NCBI GenBank assembly: GCA_017415995.1
Contig: JAFQDN010000073.1
Span: 1 to 41,325 of the forward strand
Direction: 5' to 3'
DNA: 41,325 bases
Origin: Akkermansia sp.
GTDB taxonomy: Bacteria > Verrucomicrobiota > Verrucomicrobiia > Verrucomicrobiales > Akkermansiaceae
Shown: positions 15,937-24,161 of the stretch, piece by piece
Numbering within the stretch: the first letter of the stretch is position 1
Layout: each line of letters begins with the position of its first letter
Program-made: the position numbers and the translations under genes
Notes under the pieces: model-generated
What the model was told of the DNA's origin: nothing
Databases searched by the model: none
Seen by the model: the letters and a program-made list of their open reading frames with translations, nothing else

Positions 15937-16941
15937 TCAATATAACTCGGTTTGCGGGTAGTTTACGTGCCCGGGGCGTATTTTCCAAAACTCTTTGGCT
16001 TCCGCTTTGCTGACGGGTACCATGTAACGCGTGCGCAGCAGGCTGCTGTCGCGGTGCCCCATCTCCAGTTGCAATTCCGGTAAGTTGCGGAACCGGGCTG
16101 CGTGATAACTGGCAAAAGTATGTCGGCATATATCCGCTGTCCAGTGCGTAAAACCTGCATCCCGCCTCAGGGCTCGCCAGCGCCTGTTCCAGTTGCGGGG
16201 TATTTTCAGATCTTCTGCCTTCAAGCCCTGCATCCCTCGCAACGTTACGGCGCGCCCGCCTCCGGTTTTGCTGCCGGTCGGACGGATGATGACGATGCCT
16301 TCTTCTTTGTATATATCACTCTCTTTCAATCTCTTTACCTCCGTCGGGCGTATGCCGCAGTATAGCATGAGCCGCAGCGAAAACTCCATGCTGCGGTGCT
16401 GTGGTTTCCGGGCCGTTTTCAGTAAGCGCTGCACTTCATCCGGGTGCAGGGGAACGATGATTTTCTCCTCTCTTTTCGGCACGTCAATACGTTTCACCGG
16501 GTTATCGCTGCACCACTCTTGCTGAATACCATAGCTGAAAATACTGCTCAGGATAGCGCGTCCTTTGGTGTAGCTGCTTTTGCTATTACCGAATGCCGCC
16601 TCCAGTATGTGCCTGCATTGCTTGCTGTTTATTCCTCGCAGTGGTAGTTTTTCCACACCCTCTACCCGTAAAATCCGCCGCACAAAATTCCTTAAATCCC
16701 GCCGCGTGTACGGTCTAAGCCCTTGTCTCGCCTCCACACTTGCCCAGGCTGCCTTACTCAGCGTTTCTGTCGATTCTTCATTCTGCACCACTTTTACGCC
16801 ACTTTGCAATACTCGCCTCACCAGCTGTATTTGCTCCAATCGGCTCATCTGCATCGCCTCCTCCCCGATTGTTTCCAACGCTTCTGCTACCAACCGCTCC
16901 GCGTCCCCTGCTGTTAGTCTTACTTCGCTGCTCGCTTCCAT
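15937..16941 (-). CDS. Tyrosine recombinase / integrase
   Basis: A 334-residue site-specific recombinase with an N-terminal SAM-like core-binding region (about 60-145) and the catalytic domain. Catalytic residues can be placed: Arg198 (GIRPTEV), Lys225 (GSKTGGG), Arg273 (DICRHTFAS), His296 (MGHRD) and the nucleophile Tyr306 (RTRYMV). The His of the usual HxxR box is Asp270. It faces away from the ankyrin genes and lies just downstream of gluQ, at one edge of an accessory region (about 15820-21350). It may have brought that region in, but no clear att repeats are visible at the edges. Confidence 0.9.
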   Translation of the reverse strand: MEASSEVRLTAGDAERLVAEALETIGEEAMQMSRLEQIQLVRRVLQSGVKVVQNEESTETLSKAAWASVEARQGLRPYTRRDLRNFVRRILRVEGVEKLPLRGINSKQCRHILEAAFGNSKSSYTKGRAILSSIFSYGIQQEWCSDNPVKRIDVPKREEKIIVPLHPDEVQRLLKTARKPQHRSMEFSLRLMLYCGIRPTEVKRLKESDIYKEEGIVIIRPTGSKTGGGRAVTLRGMQGLKAEDLKIPRNWNRRWRALRRDAGFTHWTADICRHTFASYHAARFRNLPELQLEMGHRDSSLLRTRYMVPVSKAEAKEFWKIRPGHVNYPQTELY

Positions 16942-17070
16942 GTCTGTTTACTGTTTTTAGAATACTGATGTCAACTCAAAAGTAATTTAGAACACAAAAA
17001 ATGTGTAGAAACAGCATATAATGAATGTTTTGCTTATGCAACGTATTATTTGCTCCGCACACACTTTTCA

Positions 17071-17099
17071 TTTACATGAGCGCCTTAGTTTCTTATAAT
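17071..17099 (+). promoter_or_regulatory. Promoter of the first ankyrin gene
   Basis: -35 TTTACA (17071-17076), a 17-nt spacer and a perfect -10 TATAAT (17094-17099). The candidate start at 17129 is about 23 nt past the expected transcription start. Confidence 0.65.
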
Positions 17100-17128
17100 G
17101 AGCATGCATTTAGGTATAAGTATTCTAA

Positions 17129-17932
17129 ATGCTGTATGATTCAAGCATGACGATTTTAGGACGTATAGGTGTTGTTTTTCGTTGCTTGCTAGTGTTAGCC
17201 ATCGGAATTACGTGCTTTTCCTACATTTTGCAAGGGCTGTGCGAGACAGATGGCGACGGTATCTTGATTGCATTTTTTGTGCTTTGTGTGTACGCAGGTG
17301 TCGTCTGTGGCGCAATGGGGCGTGATTCTTACTTTGCCATGATGTTGAGCATCCGTGACTTGGGCTGTATCGGTATGGCTTTTTGGGCGTTTAGCGTCAC
17401 GCTATTGAGCTTTATCTTGATCCCAATCATCCTGTCGATAAACATTTTCATGCTGATGCTGCAATTATCGCTTGCTTCATTTTCTTTTATCCGCAATAGT
17501 TTCCTCAGATATGCGTTCGGTATCTTCTTTGGTGTTGCGATGATAGGAGGTGTCAGCTATGTCAGTTACCATTACATTGAGAAGTATATTATTGTCAAAC
17601 TTAAAGAGAATGATAGCGGTCAAACTGCTTTGCATAAGGCCGTAATGGCGAACAATGTTGATGAGGTTAAGCACTTAATAGCTCAGGGCGCAAATGTAAA
17701 TCAGCAGGACAAACTCGGCAATACGCCCTTGCACTTGGCTGCTTTCTTAGGACGTACTGATTGTGTTGTCGCTTTGCTTAATGCTCCCAATATAGACCTC
17801 AGTATCAAGAATAAGCAGAATAAAACACCTCTTGATATGGCTAATGATGGCGGTAATCATCGTTGCTATTCTGAAATAGAGCGCAAGCTCAATGCTCAGA
17901 ATTGCAGTTATAGTTCGAGGTATCTTTATTAA
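17129..17932 (+). CDS. Membrane protein with C-terminal ankyrin repeats
   Basis: A 267-residue protein. The first 155 residues hold about four hydrophobic helices; the C-terminal 100 residues hold about three ankyrin repeats with regular consensus (SGQTALHKAVMANNVDEVKHLI, then LGNTPLHLAAFLGRTDCVVALL). Ankyrin repeats bind proteins, here presumably on one face of the inner membrane. ATG 17147 is an alternative start. Unlike the next two genes, its repeats are of normal length and not homogenised. The target is unknown. Confidence 0.82.
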   Translation: MLYDSSMTILGRIGVVFRCLLVLAIGITCFSYILQGLCETDGDGILIAFFVLCVYAGVVCGAMGRDSYFAMMLSIRDLGCIGMAFWAFSVTLLSFILIPIILSINIFMLMLQLSLASFSFIRNSFLRYAFGIFFGVAMIGGVSYVSYHYIEKYIIVKLKENDSGQTALHKAVMANNVDEVKHLIAQGANVNQQDKLGNTPLHLAAFLGRTDCVVALLNAPNIDLSIKNKQNKTPLDMANDGGNHRCYSEIERKLNAQNCSYSSRYLY

Positions 17933-18041
17933 CCCATCCTTCTCATAAAACAGATAGTCGTACCTGCGTTTGTTGTGCAAGGTGAAACTCTCACTTCAGT
18001 CCTCACTCCCCACCTCCATCCCTGAGTCCCCATCCTCACCT

Positions 18042-18078
18042 TCTTAACTAGCTTCTAACCTTATTTCCTGCATATGTT
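18042..18078 (+). repeat. Leader repeat copy 1, before the second ankyrin gene
   Basis: 37 nt matching 19962-19998 with one mismatch (t/c at 18053/19973), beginning tcttaactagc and running through the start codon ATG. The two ankyrin genes share this leader, pointing to duplication together with the upstream region or to a shared regulatory site. Confidence 0.85.
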
Positions 18079-19924
18079 TACTCATACAAAAACGATTCAA
18101 CGCACAGAGCTTGGCTATGCTGCTGAGCATGGCAATGTTGATAAAGTAAAAAAACTTCTGGCTGACCCTGAGACCAATGTAAACGAGCCTGATGATGAAT
18201 GTAAATATCCTCTGCATCTCGCAGCTGAACATGGCCATGCTGACGTTGTCAAACTTCTCTTAGATGAGCCTTTGATTAACGTAAACGTTTTTGAGCATTA
18301 CGGATATACTCCCCTTTATCGCGCAGCTTCCAAAGGACATACAGAAGTTGTTAATCTGCTCGTCTCCGTTCCCGGGATTGATGTGAATAAAGAGGCACCC
18401 CTTGCCAGCGCTGCGAACAATGGGCATATTGACATCGTCAAACTGCTGTTGACCGTCCCACGGATTGATGTGAATAAAGGTGAACCCCTTGCCCGCGCTG
18501 CGAGCAATGTGCATATTGACATAGTCAAGCTGCTTTTAACCGTTCCCGGGATTGATGTGAATAAAGGTGAACCCCTTGCCAACGCTGCGAGCAATGGGCA
18601 TATTGACATCGTCAAACTGCTGTTGACCGTCCCACGGATTGATGTGAATAAAGGTGAACCCCTTGCCAAAGCCGCGAGGGAAGGGCATATTGACATAGTC
18701 AAGCTGCTTTTAACCGTTCCCGGGATTGATGTGAATAAAGGAGCCCCCATTGCCCGCGCTGCCTGGTGTGGGGATGCGGACATCGTCAAGTTACTATTGT
18801 CAGCACCCGGAATTGATGCCAATATACGATTCGACGCAGACTATAAAACACTTAGCTCACTCTCGTGGGCTGCCGTCAAGGGGCATATGGACATCGTCAA
18901 GCTGCTGTTGACTGCTCCCGGGATTGATGTGAATAAAGATGCACCCCTTGCCTACGCTGCGGGGGAAGGGCATATTGACATCGTCAAGCTGCTTTTAACC
19001 GTCCCTGGGATTAATGTGAATAAAGATGCACCCCTTGCCAACAAAGATGCACCCCTTGCCAACGCTGCCGTCAAGGGGCATATTGACATCGTCAAGCTGC
19101 TGTTGACTGTTCCCGGGATTGATGTGAATAAAGGTAAACCCCTTGCCTACGCTGCGAGGGAAGGGCATATGGGCATCGTCAAGTTGCTGTTGACTGCTCC
19201 CGGGATTGATGTGAATAAAGGTGAACCCCTTGCCAAAGCCGCGTGGAAAGGGCATATTGACATAGTCAAGCTGCTTTTAACCGTTCCCGGGATTGATGTG
19301 AATAAAGATGCACCCATTGCCCGCGCTGCCTATGGTGGGCGTATGGACATAGTCAAGCTGCTTTTAACCGTTCCCGGGATTGATGTGAATAAAGGAGCCC
19401 CCATTGCCAGCGCTGCCTATGGTGGGCATATGGACATCGTCAAGCTGCTTTTAACCGTTCCCGGGATTGATGTGAATAAAGGAGCCCCCATTGCCAGCGC
19501 TGCCAGTGGTGGGTATGCGGACATAGTCAAGCTGCTTTTAACCGTTCCCGGGATTGATGTAAACAAAGGGAATCCTCTTAAGCTTACGGTGGAAGAGGAT
19601 AAGGCAAGATGTTTCAGACTATTGTTGGCTAACCGGTTGATTAATGTCAATAAGTGCGATTGGTTGGGTAACACAGCGCTCTCTGTAGCTGAAAAGGAGC
19701 ATAAAAGGCAATATACTGAGTTGTTGCGAAATCACCCGGAGATTAGGTTTTCCATATGGGCAGCTATTTTGCGCGGAACTACGGCTCCTGTGTGGCGTTT
19801 AGTATCAGACGGTGAGTTTATTGTGCATGTTGTGTTTGTGATTGGTGGGGGGGCTTTATGTATTTGGTTGATTTATTGGTTGTATTATTGGATGTTTTAT
19901 TTGCTTGAGATGTGTTTTTCTTGA
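18074..19924 (+). CDS. Long ankyrin-repeat protein with C-terminal membrane anchor
   Basis: A 616-residue protein made almost entirely of ankyrin-like repeats, followed by a C-terminal hydrophobic helix (about 583-612). The first two repeats are canonical. From about residue 105 the unit shrinks to 29 residues (IDIVKLLLTVPGIDVNKGEP, then LAxAAxxG), lacking the four-residue beta-hairpin turn of the usual 33-residue repeat. The core IVKLLL occurs 13 times, and many units are identical or nearly so at DNA level. One longer unit (about 250-262) keeps a turn. A 21-bp in-frame duplication adds KDAPLAN once more. The protein probably forms an elongated binding surface tethered to the membrane. No catalytic domain. 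Confidence 0.88.
   Translation: MFTHTKTIQRTELGYAAEHGNVDKVKKLLADPETNVNEPDDECKYPLHLAAEHGHADVVKLLLDEPLINVNVFEHYGYTPLYRAASKGHTEVVNLLVSVPGIDVNKEAPLASAANNGHIDIVKLLLTVPRIDVNKGEPLARAASNVHIDIVKLLLTVPGIDVNKGEPLANAASNGHIDIVKLLLTVPRIDVNKGEPLAKAAREGHIDIVKLLLTVPGIDVNKGAPIARAAWCGDADIVKLLLSAPGIDANIRFDADYKTLSSLSWAAVKGHMDIVKLLLTAPGIDVNKDAPLAYAAGEGHIDIVKLLLTVPGINVNKDAPLANKDAPLANAAVKGHIDIVKLLLTVPGIDVNKGKPLAYAAREGHMGIVKLLLTAPGIDVNKGEPLAKAAWKGHIDIVKLLLTVPGIDVNKDAPIARAAYGGRMDIVKLLLTVPGIDVNKGAPIASAAYGGHMDIVKLLLTVPGIDVNKGAPIASAASGGYADIVKLLLTVPGIDVNKGNPLKLTVEEDKARCFRLLLANRLINVNKCDWLGNTALSVAEKEHKRQYTELLRNHPEIRFSIWAAILRGTTAPVWRLVSDGEFIVHVVFVIGGGALCIWLIYWLYYWMFYLLEMCFS
18380..19562 (+). repeat. Tandem 87-bp ankyrin repeat array
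   Basis: Period 87 bp (29 codons), as shown by catattgacatcgtcaaact at 18425 and again at 18599, two units apart. Stretches of more than 60 bp are identical between non-adjacent units, and alternating ids (VPRIDVN/VPGIDVN) suggest duplication of two-unit blocks. The near identity points to recent expansion or gene conversion and predicts length variation between strains. Confidence 0.9.
19021..19062 (+). repeat. 21-bp in-frame tandem duplication
   Basis: aaagatgcaccccttgccaac occurs twice in a row, each copy encoding KDAPLAN. It is a recent slippage event that keeps the frame but disrupts the repeat period. Confidence 0.85.
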
Positions 19925-19961
19925 CCGATGGTTTCGAATTCGCCATTCTTATTTCTCTTAC

Positions 19962-19998
19962 TCTTAACTAGCCTCTAACCTTATTTCCTGCATATGTT
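19962..19998 (+). repeat. Leader repeat copy 2, before the third ankyrin gene
   Basis: Second copy of the 37-nt leader described at 18042-18078, ending in the start codon region of the third ankyrin gene. Confidence 0.85.
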
Positions 19999-21103
19999 AG
20001 CACAAAACACCACACAAAACGAAACGACGGTGTTCGGAGCAAGTGTCTCCGATCAATCTACGAATCCCCCCCACACATTCTCTGACGCTGAGGAGGCAGA
20101 AATGGCAAATGCCGACATCGATACACAGCTCCGGCATGCGGCTGAAACCGGGAATGTTGAGAAAGTACGGCAACTTCTTGCTATTCCCGAGATTAACGTC
20201 AATGCGTGTGATGAGAATGGCTGTACGCCCCTATATGAGGCGTCCCACGAAGGTCACGCAGAGTGTGTACGCCTTCTATTAGCTGTTCCTTATATAGACG
20301 TGAATAAGTCAAGAACCTACGGAATGACGCCTCTGCTGGAAGCGATAGAAAACAACCATCCGAAATGCGTTGAGTTACTCTTGACTGCACCCGGTATAGA
20401 TGTCAATAAAGGTGATGTTGTTGAAAACGCGAAGAGAGATCTACATTCGTTAACAATCAATAGGTTTCTGGCTGGAATGGGTGCATCCATCCCAAAAAAC
20501 ACATACAAGAAACATGGTGGTGAGACTCCTCTCCTTATGGCTGCTGCGAATGGTCATGCTGAGTGTATGAAACTGCTTTTGCAGGATGCTCGAGTTGATG
20601 TTAACAGGCAAGATCGTGATGGAGAAACTGCTCTCTATATGGCTGCTGCGAATGGTCATGCTAGTTGTGTTCGTTTGCTTTTGTCCGCTCCCGGAGTTGA
20701 TGTTAATATGGCTAGGATGGATGGAAATATGCCGCTTCCGGATGATTTCAGCAAGACGGCATGCGGTTTCTTGGATGCTATGTACAAGAATGTACATACG
20801 ATAACACTCTGCCATCCCGGATTCACTCCTCTTATGGCTGCTGCAGCGAATGACCATTTAGGCTGCCTCAATCTTCTCTTGTCAGATAAACGAGTTGATG
20901 TCAATAAGTGTGATGTTCATGGCAATACTGCGCTTTCGCTTGCGAAAAAAAATGGCAATACTGATTGCGTGCAACGTATTCGTGAGCATCCCGAATGCAA
21001 ACCTTGCATCAGAGCCGCGATTAAGCGTAACAAGACAAAGCTTTTCTACTTGCTATTGTTGTTCCTTAGTGCTCTCGCGATTATGGTGCTGATAAATGTT
21101 TGA
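19994..21103 (+). CDS. Ankyrin-repeat protein with C-terminal transmembrane helix
   Basis: A 369-residue protein: a polar N-terminal 45 residues, about eight ankyrin repeats (for example GCTPLYEASHEGHAECVRLLL and GETALYMAAANGHASCVRLL), then one membrane helix at the extreme C-terminus (about 350-368). The C-terminal 50 residues before the helix resemble those of the preceding gene (ALSLAKKNGNTDCVQRIREH against ALSVAEKEHKRQYTELLRNH), and the leaders are shared, so the two genes are paralogues. Here the repeats have normal length and have diverged. Function unknown. Confidence 0.87.
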   Translation: MLAQNTTQNETTVFGASVSDQSTNPPHTFSDAEEAEMANADIDTQLRHAAETGNVEKVRQLLAIPEINVNACDENGCTPLYEASHEGHAECVRLLLAVPYIDVNKSRTYGMTPLLEAIENNHPKCVELLLTAPGIDVNKGDVVENAKRDLHSLTINRFLAGMGASIPKNTYKKHGGETPLLMAAANGHAECMKLLLQDARVDVNRQDRDGETALYMAAANGHASCVRLLLSAPGVDVNMARMDGNMPLPDDFSKTACGFLDAMYKNVHTITLCHPGFTPLMAAAANDHLGCLNLLLSDKRVDVNKCDVHGNTALSLAKKNGNTDCVQRIREHPECKPCIRAAIKRNKTKLFYLLLLFLSALAIMVLINV

Positions 21104-21365
21104 ATCGAGCTCTTGAAAACTGGCGGAGTTCAAGGGTGAATCAATCTGAAAGTAGCAGTCTCAAGATGAAACGTCAGGATGTAATCAGCCCTAGCGTAGC
21201 CTACATGATGTCCGTAAGTGCTACAGCTGCATGCAGCGGCGTTTCATTTTGCTGTAGGGGACCGGAAGCGGGGGTAACTATCGCAAGCAATCTCAAAGCA
21301 TGATGTTGAGCAGGTGTGGCGGTTGGTGGCTTCCCCAATCAACAATCCAAATTGATAATCAAGAA

Positions 21366-21388
21366 TCCCCCGGCGGCTCGCCGGGGGG
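21366..21388 (-). terminator. Probable terminator of the rsmD-waaA operon
   Basis: A perfect 10-bp GC-rich stem (tcccccggcg / cgccggggga) with loop gct, a few bases past the waaA stop. On the minus strand it is followed by ttcttgatt rather than a pure T-tract. The remaining intergenic stretch 21104-21365 shows nothing I can name. Confidence 0.6.
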
Positions 21389-21393
21389 AGATT

Positions 21394-22668
21394 TCAGTAT
21401 AGCGTTTCCACCAGTTCGACGCTGCGTTTGGTGGCGCCGGAGTGGACGCTGAGAGCTTGGAAGGCTCGTTCCTTGCGGGCGGATGATTCCTCCTTGTCAT
21501 GTAAAATGCGTTCCAGAGTGTCGGCAAGTTCATTTTGAGAGCACTGCCATACGCTGTTTTCGGCGTTGAGGAGGGCAACTAAATCCGCAAAGTTGGTCAT
21601 ATCCGGGCCAAAGACCACGGGGACCTTGGCCGCGATGGCTTCCACCGGATTTTGCCCGCCACGAGCCAAAAAGCTCTTGCCGATAACGGCAACATCCGCC
21701 AAGGCAGTCCAATCGCGCAGTTCACCTGTAGTGTCCGCTACATAACAGACGTTTTCCGGGAGGGGGGAGGGCAGGGTTCCTGCTGTTCTCAGCACAGGGG
21801 CAAAGCCGGCAGCTTGCAGGTCTTTAACCACATCCGCACGTCTCTCTGCATGGCGAGGAACAATCAGCGGGAAAGCCCCGACTTTACGCACGGCTGAGGC
21901 AATGAGCGCCTCCTCTCCTGCGTGAGTGGAGGCTGCGAGCACAACGGGTTTGTCCGCGGCAAGTTTGCGCAGAATATCGCGGAATTCCTCGCGGGGAGCA
22001 GCCGGAGTATCGCCGAGAACATCGAATTTGATGCTGCCGGTAACGGTGATAATATCCTCATTCACGCCGATGCCGCCGAATCTGCCTTTATCCTTTGCAT
22101 TTTGCGCGCCAAGTGCGGAAAGTCGGGAGAAGAGCAGGGATGTAATGCCGCGAACCTTGCGGTAGCGCCCCTCGCTGCGGGGGGAAAGCCGGGCATTGAG
22201 CATGAGCATGGGAATTTTCCGGCGATGGCATGCCTCTGCAAAATTGGGCCATAACTCAGCTTCTATCAGCACCACGGCGCGGGGCTGAAAGCGGGAGAGA
22301 CAGCGCCCGGAAAGCCCGGGAACATCCAAGGGCGAATACAGCGCGCGCACGCCGGGGAGAGCGGCGTCTCGTACTACTTGGTGGCCGGTTGCCGTGCTGG
22401 TGGCAAGAACAACGGGCTCGGAGTGCGTTTTCCGCCATTCGCGGATGAATTTGAGGGCAATAAAAACCTCCCCGACGCTTACGGCGTGCACATAAAGACC
22501 GCCTTTGGGCTCATCTTCCTTGCGACGTTTGTAAATGCCGAAGCGCTCCCGCAGACCGGTGCCGATGCCACCTCGTTTTTTCATTTTAATGAGGTAGCCG
22601 GGAATGGAAATCAACAGGAAAATCGGCAACAAAAGGTTGTAGATGAGCAGAAAAATAAAGCGCTTCAT
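21394..22668 (-). CDS. waaA: 3-deoxy-D-manno-octulosonic acid (Kdo) transferase
   Basis: Adds Kdo from CMP-Kdo to the lipid A precursor at the inner face of the inner membrane. The 424-residue protein begins with a membrane-anchoring helix (MKRFIFLLIYNLLLPIFLLI), then the N-terminal domain with YVHAVSVGEV and VVLIEAELWPN, then the GT-B C-terminal domain with SIKFDV, ASTHAGEE and ARGGQNPVEA. The start at 22668 overlaps the rsmD stop as ATGA. A longer frame (to 22731) would add 21 residues inside rsmD and is rejected. This gene indicates an LPS-type outer membrane. Confidence 0.94.
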   Translation of the reverse strand: MKRFIFLLIYNLLLPIFLLISIPGYLIKMKKRGGIGTGLRERFGIYKRRKEDEPKGGLYVHAVSVGEVFIALKFIREWRKTHSEPVVLATSTATGHQVVRDAALPGVRALYSPLDVPGLSGRCLSRFQPRAVVLIEAELWPNFAEACHRRKIPMLMLNARLSPRSEGRYRKVRGITSLLFSRLSALGAQNAKDKGRFGGIGVNEDIITVTGSIKFDVLGDTPAAPREEFRDILRKLAADKPVVLAASTHAGEEALIASAVRKVGAFPLIVPRHAERRADVVKDLQAAGFAPVLRTAGTLPSPLPENVCYVADTTGELRDWTALADVAVIGKSFLARGGQNPVEAIAAKVPVVFGPDMTNFADLVALLNAENSVWQCSQNELADTLERILHDKEESSARKERAFQALSVHSGATKRSVELVETLY

Positions 22669-23228
22669 GGTTGTTTGCGGTAAAAGAGAATGGTGTTTTT
22701 GCCATAGGTTCGCTCGTCTATAAGCTGCCAACCGGCAAACTCGCGGGTATGAATGTCGCCGACACCGTAGCCGAGCTGAGCCTCTGCTATAAAATAGCCG
22801 TCATCAGCCAGCAACTCGTGGAGTCTGTCTGTCATCAGTTCAGCTATCATGTCTCTATCGCCAATGGCTTTGGCATAGGGGGGATCCGCAAATATGATGT
22901 CATATTTACCGGAATCCCGCTTTACGAATTGCAGGCAGTCACTCTGGACTACGCTGCCTCCGATGAGTTTGCTCTTCTCCAGATTTTGTTTGGCCATGGC
23001 GCAGGAGGCGCGCGAGGCATCTACCATGCGAGCGGAGGCTGCGCCGCGGCTGAGTGCCTCCAGCCCGACGGAGCCGGAGCCACAGTAGAGATCCAGTACA
23101 CGGGCGCCCTGAATGAGAGTTCCCAAAATATTGAAGAGAGCTTCGCGAACGCGGTCCTGCGTGGGGCGAACTTCGCCTTGCGGTACACGGATAAGGTACC
23201 CTTTTGCTTTACCGGCAATAATTCTCAT
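22665..23228 (-). CDS. rsmD: 16S rRNA (guanine(966)-N2)-methyltransferase
   Basis: Methylates G966 of 16S rRNA using SAM. The 187-residue protein has the family N-terminus MRIIAGKAKG, RPTQDRVREALFNIL (21-35), the SAM loop DLYCGSGSVG (46-55) and the catalytic motif DPPY (115-118). Length is normal. It is translationally coupled to waaA through an ATGA overlap. Confidence 0.94.
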   Translation of the reverse strand: MRIIAGKAKGYLIRVPQGEVRPTQDRVREALFNILGTLIQGARVLDLYCGSGSVGLEALSRGAASARMVDASRASCAMAKQNLEKSKLIGGSVVQSDCLQFVKRDSGKYDIIFADPPYAKAIGDRDMIAELMTDRLHELLADDGYFIAEAQLGYGVGDIHTREFAGWQLIDERTYGKNTILFYRKQP

Positions 23229-23255
23229 GATGAACGGACGTGAACCTGTTGTCCA

Positions 23256-23290
23256 AAAAGAGGGAGCCCATGTTACACGGACTCCCTACT
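23256..23290 (-). terminator. Terminator between the secreted-protein gene and rsmD
   Basis: Read on the minus strand: agggagtcc, a loop of about 10 nt, ggctccct with one mismatch, then ctttttgg. It closes the gene at 23319-24089. Confidence 0.7.
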
Positions 23291-23318
23291 CTAAAAAACT
23301 CCGAATCCGGAACTGTGC

Positions 23319-24089
23319 TTAACGGCTGCCGGGAGTTCCGATGTCGAGCTTAGCCTGCTGTATGGGGAATACAAGCGTGTAACCGCCCTGATTCAGGGGG
23401 CGCCCGGTGGTGACGGATACCTCGGAGAGGGCGTATACCACAAACACAGCCTTGCCGTCCGTTGTTTTGCTGACGCGCAGAATCTGGGTGGTTTTAGCAA
23501 AGCTGTCCTGCTTTTCGAGCTTCCATTCCGTGCCGATTTGAGCACCGAACACGCAATCATCCGTTACTTTGTACTCTGTGGGCTTCAGTTCGCCGTGCGC
23601 GGAGGTCCAAGTGTTGGAGTCCGGGTTGTAGGTAAGGGCGCTGAGCGTTACAGGAGCCTCGCGGCGGGTGTTTGGGTCAATGGCAACGGCATTGAAACGC
23701 CATGTCTTCTCGCCTGCTTTTTGCAGAGAGAGAGCAACCTGAGCTTGAGCTTGCAACGTGGCTTTCTTCCACTCTGCCTTGTACTTATCGTAGGCCTCCA
23801 CACTATCCCACAAATCGGCACTGTAGGGGATGAGCATCGTGGGGTTGTAGCTTTCCACAAAGGCTTTTATCTTTGCCTCATCCAGTTTGTTGAGCTTCTC
23901 AATAAGGGCTTTCTGCATGTCGGCAAACTCCGGTGTAAAACTGGGAGATACTGCATACCCGAGCTTGAACTGTGTTCCTACGGTAAAATCATACCCGGAA
24001 AGTGCTGCCGGTGCCGTTTCGGCGGCTTGAACCGTGCTGACTATCACAGGTGCGGCCAGTAACGAGATAATAGATAAAAACGCTTTCAT
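23319..24089 (-). CDS. Secreted hypothetical protein
   Basis: A 256-residue protein with a clear signal peptide (MKAFLSIISLLAAPVIVSTVQA, cleavage after AQA-like VQA). The mature part has an early helical, Lys/Glu-rich section (about 55-95) and a later beta-rich section. No catalytic motif or known family is recognised. It is transcribed alone from a promoter overlapping that of the divergent lipoprotein operon, and is followed by an intrinsic terminator. Probably periplasmic. Confidence 0.78.
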   Translation of the reverse strand: MKAFLSIISLLAAPVIVSTVQAAETAPAALSGYDFTVGTQFKLGYAVSPSFTPEFADMQKALIEKLNKLDEAKIKAFVESYNPTMLIPYSADLWDSVEAYDKYKAEWKKATLQAQAQVALSLQKAGEKTWRFNAVAIDPNTRREAPVTLSALTYNPDSNTWTSAHGELKPTEYKVTDDCVFGAQIGTEWKLEKQDSFAKTTQILRVSKTTDGKAVFVVYALSEVSVTTGRPLNQGGYTLVFPIQQAKLDIGTPGSR

Positions 24090-24101
24090 GTCTGTGAGAA
24101 T

Positions 24102-24130
24102 AATTTATCATTATTTTTTTTACTTGGCAA
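24102..24130 (-). promoter_or_regulatory. Promoter of the secreted-protein gene (divergent pair, left)
   Basis: Minus strand -35 TTGCCA (24125-24130), a 17-nt spacer, -10 TAAATT (24102-24107); ATG follows 12 nt later. Its -35 box overlaps that of the opposite promoter in the partly palindromic cttggcaag. Confidence 0.6.
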
Positions 24131-24152
24131 GTCATAAATTTCGTGATATGTT
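24124..24152 (+). promoter_or_regulatory. Promoter of the lipoprotein-galM operon (divergent pair, right)
   Basis: -35 TTGGCA (24124-24129), a 17-nt spacer, -10 TATGTT (24147-24152); the ATG at 24162 follows 9 nt later. It shares five of its six -35 bases with the divergent promoter, so the two should compete for RNA polymerase. Confidence 0.6.
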
Positions 24153-24161
24153 ATATTGCAC

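Noticed and set aside
18316..18822. Open frames antisense to the ankyrin array (also 18995-19255 and 19417-19674)
   Set aside because: Repeats lacking stops on one strand give mirrored repeats on the other; these are shadows.
18380..19562. Possible CRISPR array because of regular repeats
   Set aside because: Units are contiguous, in frame and encode ankyrin repeats; there are no unique spacers and no cas genes.
21100..21303. 67-codon forward frame after the third ankyrin gene
   Set aside because: It starts inside the stop region of the ankyrin gene, has random-looking composition and no homology I recognise; a 45-residue sub-frame from an inner ATG is equally weak.
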